Shown here: positions 18,533 to 27,181 of the stretch, piece by piece
Numbering within the stretch: the first letter of the stretch is position 1
How the letters are laid out: every line of letters starts with the position of its first letter
NCBI RefSeq assembly: GCF_001953865.1
Contig: NZ_MQUQ01000008.1
Span: forward strand, 1-64,000
DNA length: 64,000 nucleotides
From: Amycolatopsis coloradensis
Lineage (GTDB): Bacteria; Actinomycetota; Actinomycetes; Mycobacteriales; Pseudonocardiaceae
Direction: 5' to 3'
The notes under the pieces: generated by a model
Database searches by the model: none
What the model saw: only the letters and a program-made list of their open reading frames with translations
What the model was told of the DNA's origin: nothing
Made by a program: the position numbers and the translations under genes

Positions 18533-19660
18533 TCATCGCGCGCCCGCCGTGACCTCCACCGGAGGGACGGCGGGCGCGCGGCGTTCGAGGACTTTCCGGC
18601 CGTAGGCGATGGCGGGCTGCTCGACCCATCGGCGCAGCGCGCAGGCGAACAGCAGGGCGACCCCGGTGGTCGCGGCGGCCTTGGCGAAACCGCTGGGCAG
18701 CAGCCAGCCCGTCACCCCGGCGGCGCCGGTCTGGACGAGGTAAAGCGCGTAGGACCGATCACCGACGAAGGTTATCGGCCTGCTCGAGAGCAGCGTCCGG
18801 ATCGGGCCCGGCGAGACGACGGCCACGAGCAGCAGTGCCGAACCCGAAGCGTAGACCGGGACCACGAACTGCCAGTGCCCGCCGAGTGCCTTCACCAGCG
18901 GTCCGACGGAGAACTGCAACACGACGAACCCGCACCCGATCACCGTGGCGACGGCGGGACTGGTCAGCGGCCGGACCACGGCGAACCCGCGCGGATGGTG
19001 GAGCGCCATCGCCAGCAGGCAGCCGATGACCAGCGAGCAGTAGTGCACCGAAAGGCTCGCCCAGGTGTGTGACGGTGCCAGCGGCAGCGCGAACAGCACC
19101 ACACCGAGGACGGCCGACGCGCCGAACAGCAGGCGCAACGCGGTCTTCCCGCTTCGCGCGAACGACGTGAGCACCAGCAGCGCGGGCCACACCAGGTAGA
19201 ACTTCTCCTCCACCCCGAGCGACCACGACGTCGGATAGGGCGTGTTGAAGTCGACGAGTTCGTTGCCGAAGACGAGGTAGTACGGCATGGCATCGGCGAG
19301 CCTGCTGCTCTGGTACGTCCCGCCGAGGGTCACCGCGAGCGTCGTCAGCGCCAGGAGCAGGAAGTACACCGGCATGATCCGGAAGACCCGGCGGAGGTAG
19401 AACGCCCGCAGCGAGATCCGGCCGGTCCTGCCCTCTTCGCGCAGGGACAGCGTGGTGATCAGGAATCCGGACAGCACGAAGAACAGCTGCACGGCGATCC
19501 AGCCCTGCAAAGGGTCCATGATGGGACCGCCGTAGTGGAAGAACACGACGGCGACGGCGGCGAGCGCGCGCACGCCGGTAAGACCGGGGAACCAGGACGA
19601 GGCCAGGTAGCCGGTGTGGCTGAGCGGCCGCCACCAGGAGCGGCGCGAGAGGTCGGACAT
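18533..19660 (-). CDS. Membrane acyltransferase 3 family protein
   Basis: A 375-residue integral membrane O-acyltransferase with about ten helices. It opens with GLTGVRALAAVAVVFFHYGG, whose R-A-x-A...H pattern is the acyltransferase-3 active-site motif, and has the FFVLSGFLI and GVEEKFYLVWPALL family segments. Relatives acetylate or acylate cell-surface sugars and antibiotics. It ends with a Pro/Ala/Arg tail inside the terminator hairpin. It is not coupled to neighbours and its acceptor is unknown. Confidence 0.9.
   Translation of the reverse strand: MSDLSRRSWWRPLSHTGYLASSWFPGLTGVRALAAVAVVFFHYGGPIMDPLQGWIAVQLFFVLSGFLITTLSLREEGRTGRISLRAFYLRRVFRIMPVYFLLLALTTLAVTLGGTYQSSRLADAMPYYLVFGNELVDFNTPYPTSWSLGVEEKFYLVWPALLVLTSFARSGKTALRLLFGASAVLGVVLFALPLAPSHTWASLSVHYCSLVIGCLLAMALHHPRGFAVVRPLTSPAVATVIGCGFVVLQFSVGPLVKALGGHWQFVVPVYASGSALLLVAVVSPGPIRTLLSSRPITFVGDRSYALYLVQTGAAGVTGWLLPSGFAKAAATTGVALLFACALRRWVEQPAIAYGRKVLERRAPAVPPVEVTAGAR
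18537..18580. terminator. Bidirectional hairpin overlapping the 3' end of the acyltransferase gene
   Basis: Perfect 14-bp arms CGCGCGCCCGCCGT / ACGGCGGGCGCGCG flank a 16-base loop that holds its own small stem (CCTCC-ACC-GGAGG). It follows the plus-strand MFS stop by 9 bases and encodes the last codons of the minus-strand acyltransferase, so one structure may stop both transcripts. Confidence 0.7.
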
Positions 19661-19717
19661 GGCCCGTAGGTTCGGGCCCGGACGCTGAACCGAAGCTTAA
19701 GGAAGCTGAAGACGTCT

Positions 19718-21112
19718 TCAGTTTCGTGTTTCCGCCGACGGCAGCCGGACCACGAGGCGGGCACCACCCTCGTGGTCGGTGACCGCCGCGGTGCCGCCGT
19801 GCGAGTGGGCGATGTCGGCGACGATCGCCAGCCCGAGACCGGCGCCACCTTCGTCGCGCGCGCGTCCGTCGTCCAGCCGCACGAACCGGTCGAACACCCG
19901 CTCGCGGTCCGCGGCGGGGATTCCGGGCCCGTCGTCGGTGACGGTCAGCACGCAGGTTCCGTCCACTGTGGACAGCGAGACCACGACGCCGGTAGTGGTG
20001 TGCCGTTGCGCGTTGTCCACGAGATTGCGGAGCAGTCGCTCAAGCCGTCCCCGATTCCCGAGTACGACCGGCTCCCCCTCGATGTCCGCCCGCACACCCT
20101 GCCGTCCGGAGAGACAGGACTCGACCACTTCGGACAGCCGGACCGGGGTGAGCCGTTCCGGGCCGGAGTTGTCCAGCTTTCCGAGGAGTACGAGATCGGC
20201 GACGAGGTCCTGTAGCCGGGTGATGTCGAGCAGCGCGTTCTCGCAGGCGTCGCGCCAGTCCAGCCGGTCCGGATGCGCGAGCAGCACTTCCAGTTGTGTC
20301 CGCAGCGAGGCGAGCGGTGTGCGCAGTTCGTGCGACGCGTCCGAGGTGAACCGGCTCTGCCTGGTGACGGCCGTGTCGAGGCGGGTGAGCATCGTGTTCA
20401 TGGTTTCCGCGAGCTTCGCGATCTCGTCCCCGCTGTCCGGGGCCGGGACCCGGCGGGAGAGGTCGTGCGCGCCGATTTCCGCGACCTCGGAACGGATCGC
20501 CTCGACCGGGCGCAGCGACCGGCGGACCGCGAGCCACGCGATCACGCCGATCAGCAGGGCGATCACCGGGACGCCCACCAGCAGTGTCATGCGCACCACG
20601 TCGAGCGCCGCCTGTCCGGACTCGTCGACCACGGCGGCGGCGAAGATCCGGTACTTGCTGTCGCCGCTCGTCTCGCCCGCGACGTGCACGCGGGTCTCGG
20701 TGATTTCGACGTCACGGCCAAGGGTCCGCCGGCATCCGACCGACCCCGGCATCGCGAGGTCGACGTCGCCGGGCCGGAGGATCGCCACGGAATCGCCGTG
20801 CTGGAAGCCGTCCGCCGGGACGAGCGCGCCGTGTCTCAGCCCGGGACAGGTGATGAGCCGCTTCCCGGTCTGATCGACCACCTCGTAGGCCGAGTCCCGC
20901 ACGAGGAGCCGCAGCTCGGCCGGGGCGGCGCCGGTGTTCAGTACCTGGACGATCGCGGCCGCGCGTTCCCTCGCCACCTGCGCGGCGCCGTTCTCCAGCC
21001 GGTTCTGGGCGTCGAGCACGAGCCAGGCCGACACGACGCCGAGCGCCAGTATCGAGGTCACGAAGGAGGTCAGCGCGACCCGGAAGCGGGTCGACCGCCA
21101 GAACCTACGCAC
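19718..21112 (-). CDS. Two-component sensor histidine kinase
   Basis: A 464-residue membrane kinase: TM1 at about 12-34, an extracytoplasmic sensor of about 135 residues, TM2 at about 173-195, a HAMP linker, then the dimerisation/phosphoacceptor box SHELRTPLA (His near 260), the N box NLVDNAQRH, G1 DDGPGIP and G2 GAGLGLAI. The sensor region has two cysteines (in LITCPGL and VGCRRT) that could form a disulfide. The start is GTG 21112, overlapping the response regulator stop by 8 bases, so the pair is translationally coupled. Confidence 0.93.
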   Translation of the reverse strand: MRRFWRSTRFRVALTSFVTSILALGVVSAWLVLDAQNRLENGAAQVARERAAAIVQVLNTGAAPAELRLLVRDSAYEVVDQTGKRLITCPGLRHGALVPADGFQHGDSVAILRPGDVDLAMPGSVGCRRTLGRDVEITETRVHVAGETSGDSKYRIFAAAVVDESGQAALDVVRMTLLVGVPVIALLIGVIAWLAVRRSLRPVEAIRSEVAEIGAHDLSRRVPAPDSGDEIAKLAETMNTMLTRLDTAVTRQSRFTSDASHELRTPLASLRTQLEVLLAHPDRLDWRDACENALLDITRLQDLVADLVLLGKLDNSGPERLTPVRLSEVVESCLSGRQGVRADIEGEPVVLGNRGRLERLLRNLVDNAQRHTTTGVVVSLSTVDGTCVLTVTDDGPGIPAADRERVFDRFVRLDDGRARDEGGAGLGLAIVADIAHSHGGTAAVTDHEGGARLVVRLPSAETRN

Positions 21113-21782
21113 CGGAACCCACCACGTGATAGCCGGCGCCGCGCACCGTCCGGATCGTCTCCACCCCGAACGGCAGGTCGATCTTGCGCCGCAACGCGCT
21201 CATGTGGACCTCCACCAGGTTCGCGGTCGCCGACGCCGCGAAGTCCCACAGGCTTTCCAGCAGTTCGGCCTTGGTGACCACCTCGCCCGGCCGCCGCATC
21301 AGGTACGCGAGCAACGCGAACTCCTTGGTGGTCAACGAGATCTCGGCGGGACCACGGCGGCAACTGTGACTCGCCTGGTCGAGTTCGAGGTCCCCGAGCC
21401 GCAGGATGCCCGGCCGGATCGCTCCCCCGCGCCGGATCAGGGCCCGGAGCCGGGAAAGCAGCACGCCGTAGGAGAACGGTTTCGGCAGGAAATCGTCGGC
21501 GCCGGTGTCCAGCGCTTCGATTTCGTCGTCCTCGCCGTCTTTCGCGGTCAGCATCAGGATCGGGGTGGCGTCGCCGCGCTCGCGCAGCCTCCGGCAGACG
21601 CGATAACCGTTGAGACCCGGCAGCATGATGTCGAGGATCATCACGGAGTACGGATTCTCTTCGGCGTACCAGAGCGCGTCACGGCCGTTGTGCGCGACGT
21701 CCACGGCGTAGCCCTCGGCGCTCAGCCCCGCCCGCAGTGATTCGGCCAGCCGCCGCTCGTCCTCCACGAGCAAGATCCTCAT
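21105..21782 (-). CDS. OmpR/PhoB family response regulator
   Basis: A 225-residue two-domain regulator: receiver domain with the acidic pair E7/D8, phospho-acceptor D51 in MILDIML and the KPFSYGVLL lysine, then a winged-helix DNA-binding domain (LTTKEFALLAYLMRRPGEVVTKAELLE, ending IRTVRGAGYHV). It is the first gene of the two-gene operon with the kinase at 19718. The target genes are not evident; neither flanking gene is obviously linked. Confidence 0.94.
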   Translation of the reverse strand: MRILLVEDERRLAESLRAGLSAEGYAVDVAHNGRDALWYAEENPYSVMILDIMLPGLNGYRVCRRLRERGDATPILMLTAKDGEDDEIEALDTGADDFLPKPFSYGVLLSRLRALIRRGGAIRPGILRLGDLELDQASHSCRRGPAEISLTTKEFALLAYLMRRPGEVVTKAELLESLWDFAASATANLVEVHMSALRRKIDLPFGVETIRTVRGAGYHVVGSGA

Positions 21783-21864
21783 CCGCTCACGATCCCATAC
21801 GCCCGGGTACGGACGCCCTCATGGCACGGTGAACCCCGCTGCGTGGCGTTCGCCGCCGCCCGGG

Positions 21865-21921
21865 GTGTCGCGAAAGCCACTTTCACGACGTCTGATGTCC
21901 CGAAAGTGGCTTTCGCGACAC
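21865..21921. repeat. Nested palindromic repeat, family A, copy 2
   Basis: A full 57-bp element from GTGTCGCGAAAGCC to its complement. The left arm carries three differences from the other copies (TTTCACGACG instead of TTTCGGGACA), so this copy's long stem is imperfect. It lies between the response regulator start and the SDR stop, both minus strand. Confidence 0.9.
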
Positions 21922-21957
21922 GGTCACCGGGCACTCTCCACGCCTTCACTGACCGAG

Positions 21958-23424
21958 CTACGAGCCGCCGGCTTCTCCTTGTGCCGCACCGGTGATGTTG
22001 CGGGCCATGCCGCCGAAGACGACGCCGTGGAACGGCGCGACGCCCTTCCAGTAGGCGTGCCCGGCCAGTCCGTGCGGCTCGAACACCGCCCGCTGCCGGT
22101 AGATCGTCCCACCGTCCTCATCGGACTCGACGCCGAGTTCGAGCCAGGCACGCCCCGGCAGTTTCATCTCCGCCCGCAATCGCAGCAGACGCGGCCGGTC
22201 CAGGTATTCGACGCGCCACCAGTCCAGCGCTTCGCCGAGATGCAGCCGTCGAGGATCCCTGCGGCCGCGCCGCAGTCCCACGCCGCCGGCGAGCCGGTCC
22301 GCCCAGCCGCGGATCGACCACGCCAGCGGGAACGAGTACCAGCCGTGTTCCCCGCCGATGGACTCGATGACGTCCCACAGCGCCTCCGGCGTGGCGTCCG
22401 TCCTCTGTTCGCGTTTGTCCTCGTAGACGGTCCCGCCCGCCCAGTCCGGATCGCTCGGCAGCGGATCCGACGGCGCGGACCCGGTCGAGGCGTCGGACCA
22501 GCGGGTCGGCACGTCGGCGTTACGGATCCGGGTGAGCGCCAGTTCGACGGCGTGTTCGTAGTGGGTCAGGCCCGCTTCCGGGTCGGGGATGTGCTCGGCG
22601 ATCGCCTGGTCGTGGCAGACCACTTCGTGTACCAGCGACTCGATCAGTGGCACCGCGATCGACTTCGGCACCGGCGTGACCAGGTTGACCCACTGCGCGG
22701 ACAACCACGGCGTCAGCACCGACACGGGGACGACGGCTCGCCTCGGGAGACCGGCGACGACGGCGTAGCGGCGCATCATGTCCAAATAGGTCAGGACGTC
22801 GGGGCCACCGATGTCGAAGGCGCCATTCACCTCCGACGGCAGCCCGGCGGCGTGCACGAGGTAGTGCAGCACGTCCCGGATCGCGATCGGCTGGATGCGG
22901 TTGTGCACCCACCGCGGGGTGATCATCGCCGGGAGCCGCTCGGTCAGGTAGCGCAGCATCTCGAAGCTCGCCGAGCCCGAACCGATGATCACCGCGGCCT
23001 GCAGGACGATGGCGGGAACCCCGGAATCCAGCAGGACCTGGCCCACCTCGGCCCGCGACGCCAGATGCGGCGACAACTCCTCGTCGTCCGGCACGATGCC
23101 GCCGAGGTAGACCAGCCGCCGCACGCCCGCCGTCTTCGCGGCCTCGGCCACCGTCCGCGCCGCTTCCCTGTCGACCTCCACGAAATCCTTGCGTGACAAG
23201 GAATGCACCAGGTAGTAGACGACCTCGCCGTCGGCCAGCGCGGCCTCGATCGAGGCCGGGTCGGTGACGTCGCCGCGTTCGACCTCGACACGGTCGCGCC
23301 AGGGCTCTTCGGCGACCTTCTCCGGGGAGCGCGCCACCACTCGGACCTCATGGCCCGCCTCCAGCAGTTGCGGCACCAGCCGCCCACCGACATATCCCGT
23401 CGCACCGAGCACCACACATCGCAT
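21958..23424 (-). CDS. NAD(P)-binding SDR-type protein with C-terminal DUF2867
   Basis: A 488-residue protein. The N-terminal 300 residues are an atypical short-chain dehydrogenase/NmrA-like Rossmann domain (MRCVVLGATGYVGGRLVP, later VHSLSRKDFVEVDREAA), and the C-terminal 150 residues match DUF2867. The domain begins at ATG 23424, but a GTG at 23439 overlaps the MarR stop by 4 bases (GTGA) and may be the true coupled start, adding five residues. Co-transcribed with MarR, it is probably part of a stress or membrane-lipid response shared with the divergent MMPL exporter. Confidence 0.85.
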   Translation of the reverse strand: MRCVVLGATGYVGGRLVPQLLEAGHEVRVVARSPEKVAEEPWRDRVEVERGDVTDPASIEAALADGEVVYYLVHSLSRKDFVEVDREAARTVAEAAKTAGVRRLVYLGGIVPDDEELSPHLASRAEVGQVLLDSGVPAIVLQAAVIIGSGSASFEMLRYLTERLPAMITPRWVHNRIQPIAIRDVLHYLVHAAGLPSEVNGAFDIGGPDVLTYLDMMRRYAVVAGLPRRAVVPVSVLTPWLSAQWVNLVTPVPKSIAVPLIESLVHEVVCHDQAIAEHIPDPEAGLTHYEHAVELALTRIRNADVPTRWSDASTGSAPSDPLPSDPDWAGGTVYEDKREQRTDATPEALWDVIESIGGEHGWYSFPLAWSIRGWADRLAGGVGLRRGRRDPRRLHLGEALDWWRVEYLDRPRLLRLRAEMKLPGRAWLELGVESDEDGGTIYRQRAVFEPHGLAGHAYWKGVAPFHGVVFGGMARNITGAAQGEAGGS

Positions 23425-23435
23425 TCCCCGAGTGT

Positions 23436-23909
23436 TCACGGTGCCAGTCGTCCGCGCACCTCCACGGTCGCGGCGATGCTGCTCCGGAGGAAGCGCGCGA
23501 CCGTCCGCCGTTCGTCCTCCCCCAGGTCCTCCCACGCGGCGGAGAAGCGCTCGCCGAGCGGCAGGAAGAACTCGGCGCCGATCCGGCGGGCCTGGTCGTG
23601 CATCCGCAACTCGACCTTGCGCCGGTCGGTCGCGCTCCGGTCGCGGTAGAGGTGCCCGGCCCGTTCCAGCCGGTCCAGCACCGCCGTCGTCGCCGACGCG
23701 CTCAGGTGCAAGGCGGCCGCGAGCCTGCTCGGGCTCATCGGGTCCCCCATCCTGGCCGCGTCCATGATCACCGCGAGCGCGTTGAGGTCGGTCCGGTGCA
23801 GACCGTGCGCCTCGCCGAACATCTCGGCGAACCGGTCCGACTCGACGGTCAGCTTCCGCAGCAGGAGGACGAGCACGTCGTCCGTGACCTGTTCGACGTC
23901 CTCAGGCAT
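23436..23909 (-). CDS. MarR family transcriptional regulator
   Basis: A 157-residue winged-helix repressor: SPSRLAAALHLSASATTAVLDRLERAGHLYRDRSATDRRKVEL is the recognition helix and wing of the family (the DxR wing is DRRK). It is divergent from the MMPL gene at 24016, and the 106-base gap holds a clear dyad, so it most likely represses both itself with the SDR gene and the exporter. Confidence 0.93.
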   Translation of the reverse strand: MPEDVEQVTDDVLVLLLRKLTVESDRFAEMFGEAHGLHRTDLNALAVIMDAARMGDPMSPSRLAAALHLSASATTAVLDRLERAGHLYRDRSATDRRKVELRMHDQARRIGAEFFLPLGERFSAAWEDLGEDERRTVARFLRSSIAATVEVRGRLAP

Positions 23910-23958
23910 GCCCCGAACCTCCCCGAATGTTGCCCCGTCCGGGTGACGACTCTACTAT

Positions 23959-23971
23959 TTCGATGGTCGAA
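23959..23971. promoter_or_regulatory. MarR operator-like dyad
   Basis: TTCGA-TGG-TCGAA, nested inside a wider imperfect repeat CTACTATTTCGA...TCGAAGTAG (23952-23991). It is centred in the MarR-MMPL divergent promoter region, the classic place for a MarR dimer site. Confidence 0.65.
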
Positions 23972-24015
23972 CTATTCACTCGTCGAAGTAGCACTGTCAC
24001 GGGAGCCATCCGTCC

Positions 24016-26058
24016 ATGATCTCGGAAGTCGAACGCCCCGCCCGCACGCGGTCACGTCTGCGGTGGCTGCTCCCCGCACTCGTCGCGGTCGCGTGGCTGA
24101 TCTTCGGCGGGTTCAGCGGCCCGTACGCCGGGAAACTGAGCCAGGTCACGGAGAACGACAGCAGCAGCTTCCTGCCCGCTTCCGCCGAGGCGACCGAGGT
24201 CAGCGAACTCCAGAAGCAGTTCTCCAGCGCCGCCGTCATCCCGGCGATCGTCGTCGCCGAGCGCCCCTCGGGACTGACCGACGGCGACAAGCGGTTCCTC
24301 GCCGACCGGACGTCGAACGCGCGCCTCGTTCCCGCACCGGGCAGCGCCGCCGGAGCGCAGGTCGTCGTCCTGTTCGACGCCGCGAGCGATCCCGGTGACA
24401 GTGTCGAGGCCTTGCGAGACGCGCTCGCCCGCGACACACCCGACGGGTTGAAGGTGCTCGTGACCGGCCCCGCCGCGCAGGTCGCCGACCTCAAGGAGGC
24501 GTTCGGCGGGATCGACGGGCTGCTGCTCCTGGTCGCGGGCGCGGTGGTCGCGCTCATCCTGATCATCGTCTACCGGAGCCCGCTGCTCCCCCTGCTCGTC
24601 CTGCTGTCGGCCGTGTTCGCGCTGGGAACGGCAAGTCTCGCGGTGTACCTGCTCGCGGACCACGACGTGCTGGCGTTGAACGGGCAGAGCCAGGGAATCC
24701 TGTTCATCCTCGTCTTCGGCGCCGCCACCGACTACGCGCTCCTGATGATCTCGCGCTATCGCGAAGAACTCCGGACGACCGAGGACGCCCGCGCCGCCTT
24801 CCGCACGGCCTGGCGCTCGACCATCGAACCGATCGCGGCGTCCGCCGGAACGGTGATCCTCGGTGTCCTCTGCCTGCTGTTCAGCGACCTGAACTCCAAC
24901 AAGGGCCTCGGCCCGGTCGCGGCCATCGGTATCGGCGCCGCCTTCCTGACGACCATCACGTTCCTTCCCGCGGTCCTGGCCCTGTGCGGGCGCAACGCCT
25001 TCTGGCCCTTCCGGCCGGAGGTGGCTCAGCTCAGTGAAAAGACCGACGGGTTGTGGGGCCGCGTCGCGGGCTGGATCGCCCGCGCGCCACGCACGATCTG
25101 GATCGTCACGACCGTCGTCCTGCTCGCCGGCGGCGCGTTCCTCCCCCAGCTCAAGGCCTCCGGCACCGCGCAGTCCGACGTCTTCCTCACCCCGGTCGAC
25201 TCCGTGGCGGGACAGGAAGTTCTGTCACGCTACTTCCCTGGCGGTTCCGGCTCCCCCACGGTGATCATCGCGCCAGCCGGCCAGGCTCAGGCCGTGACCG
25301 CGCTGGCGCGTGTGCCCGGCGTCTCCGACGTCCGCCAGAGCCCCGTCCCGGAAGCCGGAGGACTCGCGAAGATCGACGTGGTGCTGGCGGATCCCCCGGA
25401 TTCCGACGCGGCGGTCGCCACCGTGGAACGGATCCGCGAGGCTGTGCACACCGTCGACGGCACCAAGGTCGGCGGGCCGACGGCGACCCTGCTCGACACC
25501 AGGAAGACGTCCGAGCACGATCGCCTGCTGATCATCCCGATCGTCCTGGTCGTGATCTTCCTCGTGCTTGCCCTGCTGCTGCGGTCGCTGCTCGCGCCAC
25601 TGTTGCTCATCGGCACGGTGGTGCTGTCCTTCGCCGCGACCATGGGTGTCTCGGCGCTGATGTTCAACCACGTCTTCGACTTTCCCGGCGCAGACCCTGT
25701 CGTCCCGCTGTTCGGCTTCGTCTTCCTTGTCGCACTGGGGATCGACTACAACATCTTCCTGATGACGCGAGTCCGCGAAGAGGCGGGCAGGATCGGAACC
25801 GGAGACGGAACCCTGCGCGGCCTGCGCGTCACCGGCGGCGTGATCACGTCCGCGGGTGTCGTACTGGCCGCGACCTTCGCCGCGTTGGCCGTCCTGCCCA
25901 TCCTTTTCCTGGCTCAGCTGGCGTTCATCGTCGCGTTCGGCGTGCTGCTGGATACGCTCCTGGTGCGGTCGCTGCTGGTACCGGCGCTGGCAGTGGACGT
26001 CGGCCGGAAGATCTGGTGGCCGTCGAAACTGGCGAAAGCCGAACAGCCCGTAGCCTGA
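24016..26058 (+). CDS. MMPL family RND-type membrane exporter
   Basis: A 680-residue, two-fold repeated protein with 12 predicted helices. Each half starts with a single helix, then a large extracytoplasmic loop, then a five-helix bundle; the signature FVFLVALGIDYNIFLMTRVREE lies in the second half and FGAATDYALLMISRYREE in the first. Actinobacterial MMPL proteins export lipids, polyketides or drugs using the proton gradient. Divergence from a MarR repressor suggests induction by its own cargo. Its stop shares a base with the start of the small repeat protein downstream. Confidence 0.93.
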   Translation: MISEVERPARTRSRLRWLLPALVAVAWLIFGGFSGPYAGKLSQVTENDSSSFLPASAEATEVSELQKQFSSAAVIPAIVVAERPSGLTDGDKRFLADRTSNARLVPAPGSAAGAQVVVLFDAASDPGDSVEALRDALARDTPDGLKVLVTGPAAQVADLKEAFGGIDGLLLLVAGAVVALILIIVYRSPLLPLLVLLSAVFALGTASLAVYLLADHDVLALNGQSQGILFILVFGAATDYALLMISRYREELRTTEDARAAFRTAWRSTIEPIAASAGTVILGVLCLLFSDLNSNKGLGPVAAIGIGAAFLTTITFLPAVLALCGRNAFWPFRPEVAQLSEKTDGLWGRVAGWIARAPRTIWIVTTVVLLAGGAFLPQLKASGTAQSDVFLTPVDSVAGQEVLSRYFPGGSGSPTVIIAPAGQAQAVTALARVPGVSDVRQSPVPEAGGLAKIDVVLADPPDSDAAVATVERIREAVHTVDGTKVGGPTATLLDTRKTSEHDRLLIIPIVLVVIFLVLALLLRSLLAPLLLIGTVVLSFAATMGVSALMFNHVFDFPGADPVVPLFGFVFLVALGIDYNIFLMTRVREEAGRIGTGDGTLRGLRVTGGVITSAGVVLAATFAALAVLPILFLAQLAFIVAFGVLLDTLLVRSLLVPALAVDVGRKIWWPSKLAKAEQPVA

Positions 26059-26318
26059 TGACCATGAGCGAGCTGGACGACTTGCGAGAGCGCGCCGCGG
26101 CCGGCGACCGCGACGCCGTCGACGAACTGATCGAACTCGCCGGTGAACGCGGCGACCTGGGCGAACTCCGGCGGCTGGCCGACGACGGCAGCGGTGACGC
26201 GGCGGACCAGCTGATCGAAACGGCGACCGAGCTGGGTGCGCTGGACGAGCTGCGGCGGCTGGCCGGACAAGGGAACCGGACGGCGGCGGAGCAGTTGGCC
26301 GAACTCACCGAGGAGTAG
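26058..26318 (+). CDS. Small protein made of three tandem ~28-residue repeats
   Basis: An 86-residue acidic, wholly helical-looking protein. It is almost entirely three repeats of about 28 residues with the pattern LRRLAxxGxxDAADQLIExAxExGxLDE (starting near residues 6, 35 and 63); the last is shortened. The layout recalls short Sel1/TPR-like helical repeats. ATG 26058 overlaps the MMPL stop (TGATG); a second ATG lies two codons on. Coupling to the exporter suggests an accessory or regulatory partner, which is inference. Confidence 0.7.
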   Translation: MTMSELDDLRERAAAGDRDAVDELIELAGERGDLGELRRLADDGSGDAADQLIETATELGALDELRRLAGQGNRTAAEQLAELTEE

Positions 26319-26427
26319 CGGCTCGTATCGCCGGGATCAGCAGGGAAAGCGCGGCCACGAGCGCGATGCCGCGCATGACGCCCGCGACCGAGACAGCGGC
26401 CTGGTGGCACGCGAACGCTCCGGGCGC
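26305..26427 (-). pseudogene. Possible C-terminal remnant of a membrane transporter
   Basis: On the minus strand a frame ending at 26305 encodes a hydrophobic C-terminus (VMRGIALVAALSLLIPAIR) like the last helix of DHA2-type MFS proteins. No matching upstream part or start exists. It overlaps the tail of the small repeat protein. This is a weak call based only on hydrophobicity and resemblance. Confidence 0.25.
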
Positions 26428-26475
26428 AGCGTTCTCTCCCTGACGATACCGCTCGGCGAGCGTCTGTTTTGACGG

Positions 26476-26744
26476 TCAGAGATTGATCAGCTCGATGGTC
26501 ACCTTCGCTACGTCACCCTCCTCGAGTCCTTCGGCCTTTCGGACCGCTTTCTTGACCGGCAGCACGTAACTACCGCGTTGGGAGTCCGGGAAGATCGACG
26601 TCTTCCACTCGCTGCCACCGATACCGACACCGACGCGCACCGCGCCAAACCCGCGACGCGGGCCGTCGGTAATTTCGCGGATCTCCTCGGAGACGTCTTG
26701 GGGCGGCTGACGAAGGTCCAGGTCTCCTCACGGCGGGCGTCCAG
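26476..26744 (-). pseudogene. DUF1905 protein, frameshifted and without start
   Basis: The frame ending at 26476 encodes VSEEIREITDGPRRGFGAV...SYVLPVKKAVRKAEGLEEGD, a clear DUF1905 domain. Its N-terminal part (RREETWTFVSRP) is in another frame: restoring one C in the run around 26700 would join them. No start codon with a ribosome site is found upstream before the palindrome at 26788. The gene is therefore broken by a single-base deletion and has lost its 5' end. Confidence 0.75.
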
Positions 26745-26787
26745 TTCCGGACGGTCGGGACCCGCGAGCCGTGAATGGCTCCTCCCC

Positions 26788-26846
26788 AAGTACGTGAAGG
26801 ACCCCTTCCTGTACCTAGGCGCAAGCAAGGGGTCCTTCACGTACTT
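26788..26846. repeat. Nested palindromic repeat, family C
   Basis: Perfect 20-bp arms (AAGTACGTGAAGGACCCCTT and its complement) flank a 19-base loop. As in families A and B, each arm contains a smaller near-palindrome of the form GAAGG-N3-CCTTC. It sits just upstream of the broken DUF1905 gene, where that gene's 5' end should be. Confidence 0.85.
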
Positions 26847-26883
26847 CAGGCGACCAGGGCACCGGTATCGAGAGGATCGGTGC

Positions 26884-26908
26884 GGTCGTGAGTGGTGTTT
26901 CGGGTCGG
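26884..26908. repeat. Short dispersed motif GGTCGTGAGTGGTG, family D
   Basis: GGTCGTGAGTGGTGTTTCGG. Related copies are at 42581 (GGTCTCGTGAGTGGCGTTTCGG), 48548 and 57246. Here it lies 37 bases from the family C palindrome. Confidence 0.55.
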
Positions 26909-27181
26909 AGCGGACCGGTATTTGCCTACCCGCACCGGTCCCGGCCGCAACCAGCGGGTAGCCGCAACAGCACCGAACTGCGCCTCGACCGCAAGTGCGG
27001 CAAACGTGACCTCGACTTCAACCTTCGCGAAGCCGACCGCGACCACGTCATGAACACCGACGAAACGACCCGGGTCCGCGCCCAGGACTTGATCGAGCAG
27101 CAAGGTCACCTGCGGATCGGCAACACCCGTTTGGCCGCGACCGAGACCGCTGCCCTAATCCAGCGTTGGATGCCGCAGTGA
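26888..27181 (+). CDS. Hypothetical protein or gene fragment
   Basis: A 97-codon frame. From about 26950 its codons have the strong G/C third-position bias of real genes here, and the encoded part (TELRLDRKCGKRDLDFNL, later LRIGNTRLAATETAALIQ) looks like an ordinary soluble domain end. The first 20 codons lie in the repeat-derived stretch and look non-coding, so this is probably the 3' part of a gene whose start was lost. It overlaps the TetR gene tail-to-tail by 27 bases. I do not recognise the family. Confidence 0.35.
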   Translation: MSGVSGRSGPVFAYPHRSRPQPAGSRNSTELRLDRKCGKRDLDFNLREADRDHVMNTDETTRVRAQDLIEQQGHLRIGNTRLAATETAALIQRWMPQ

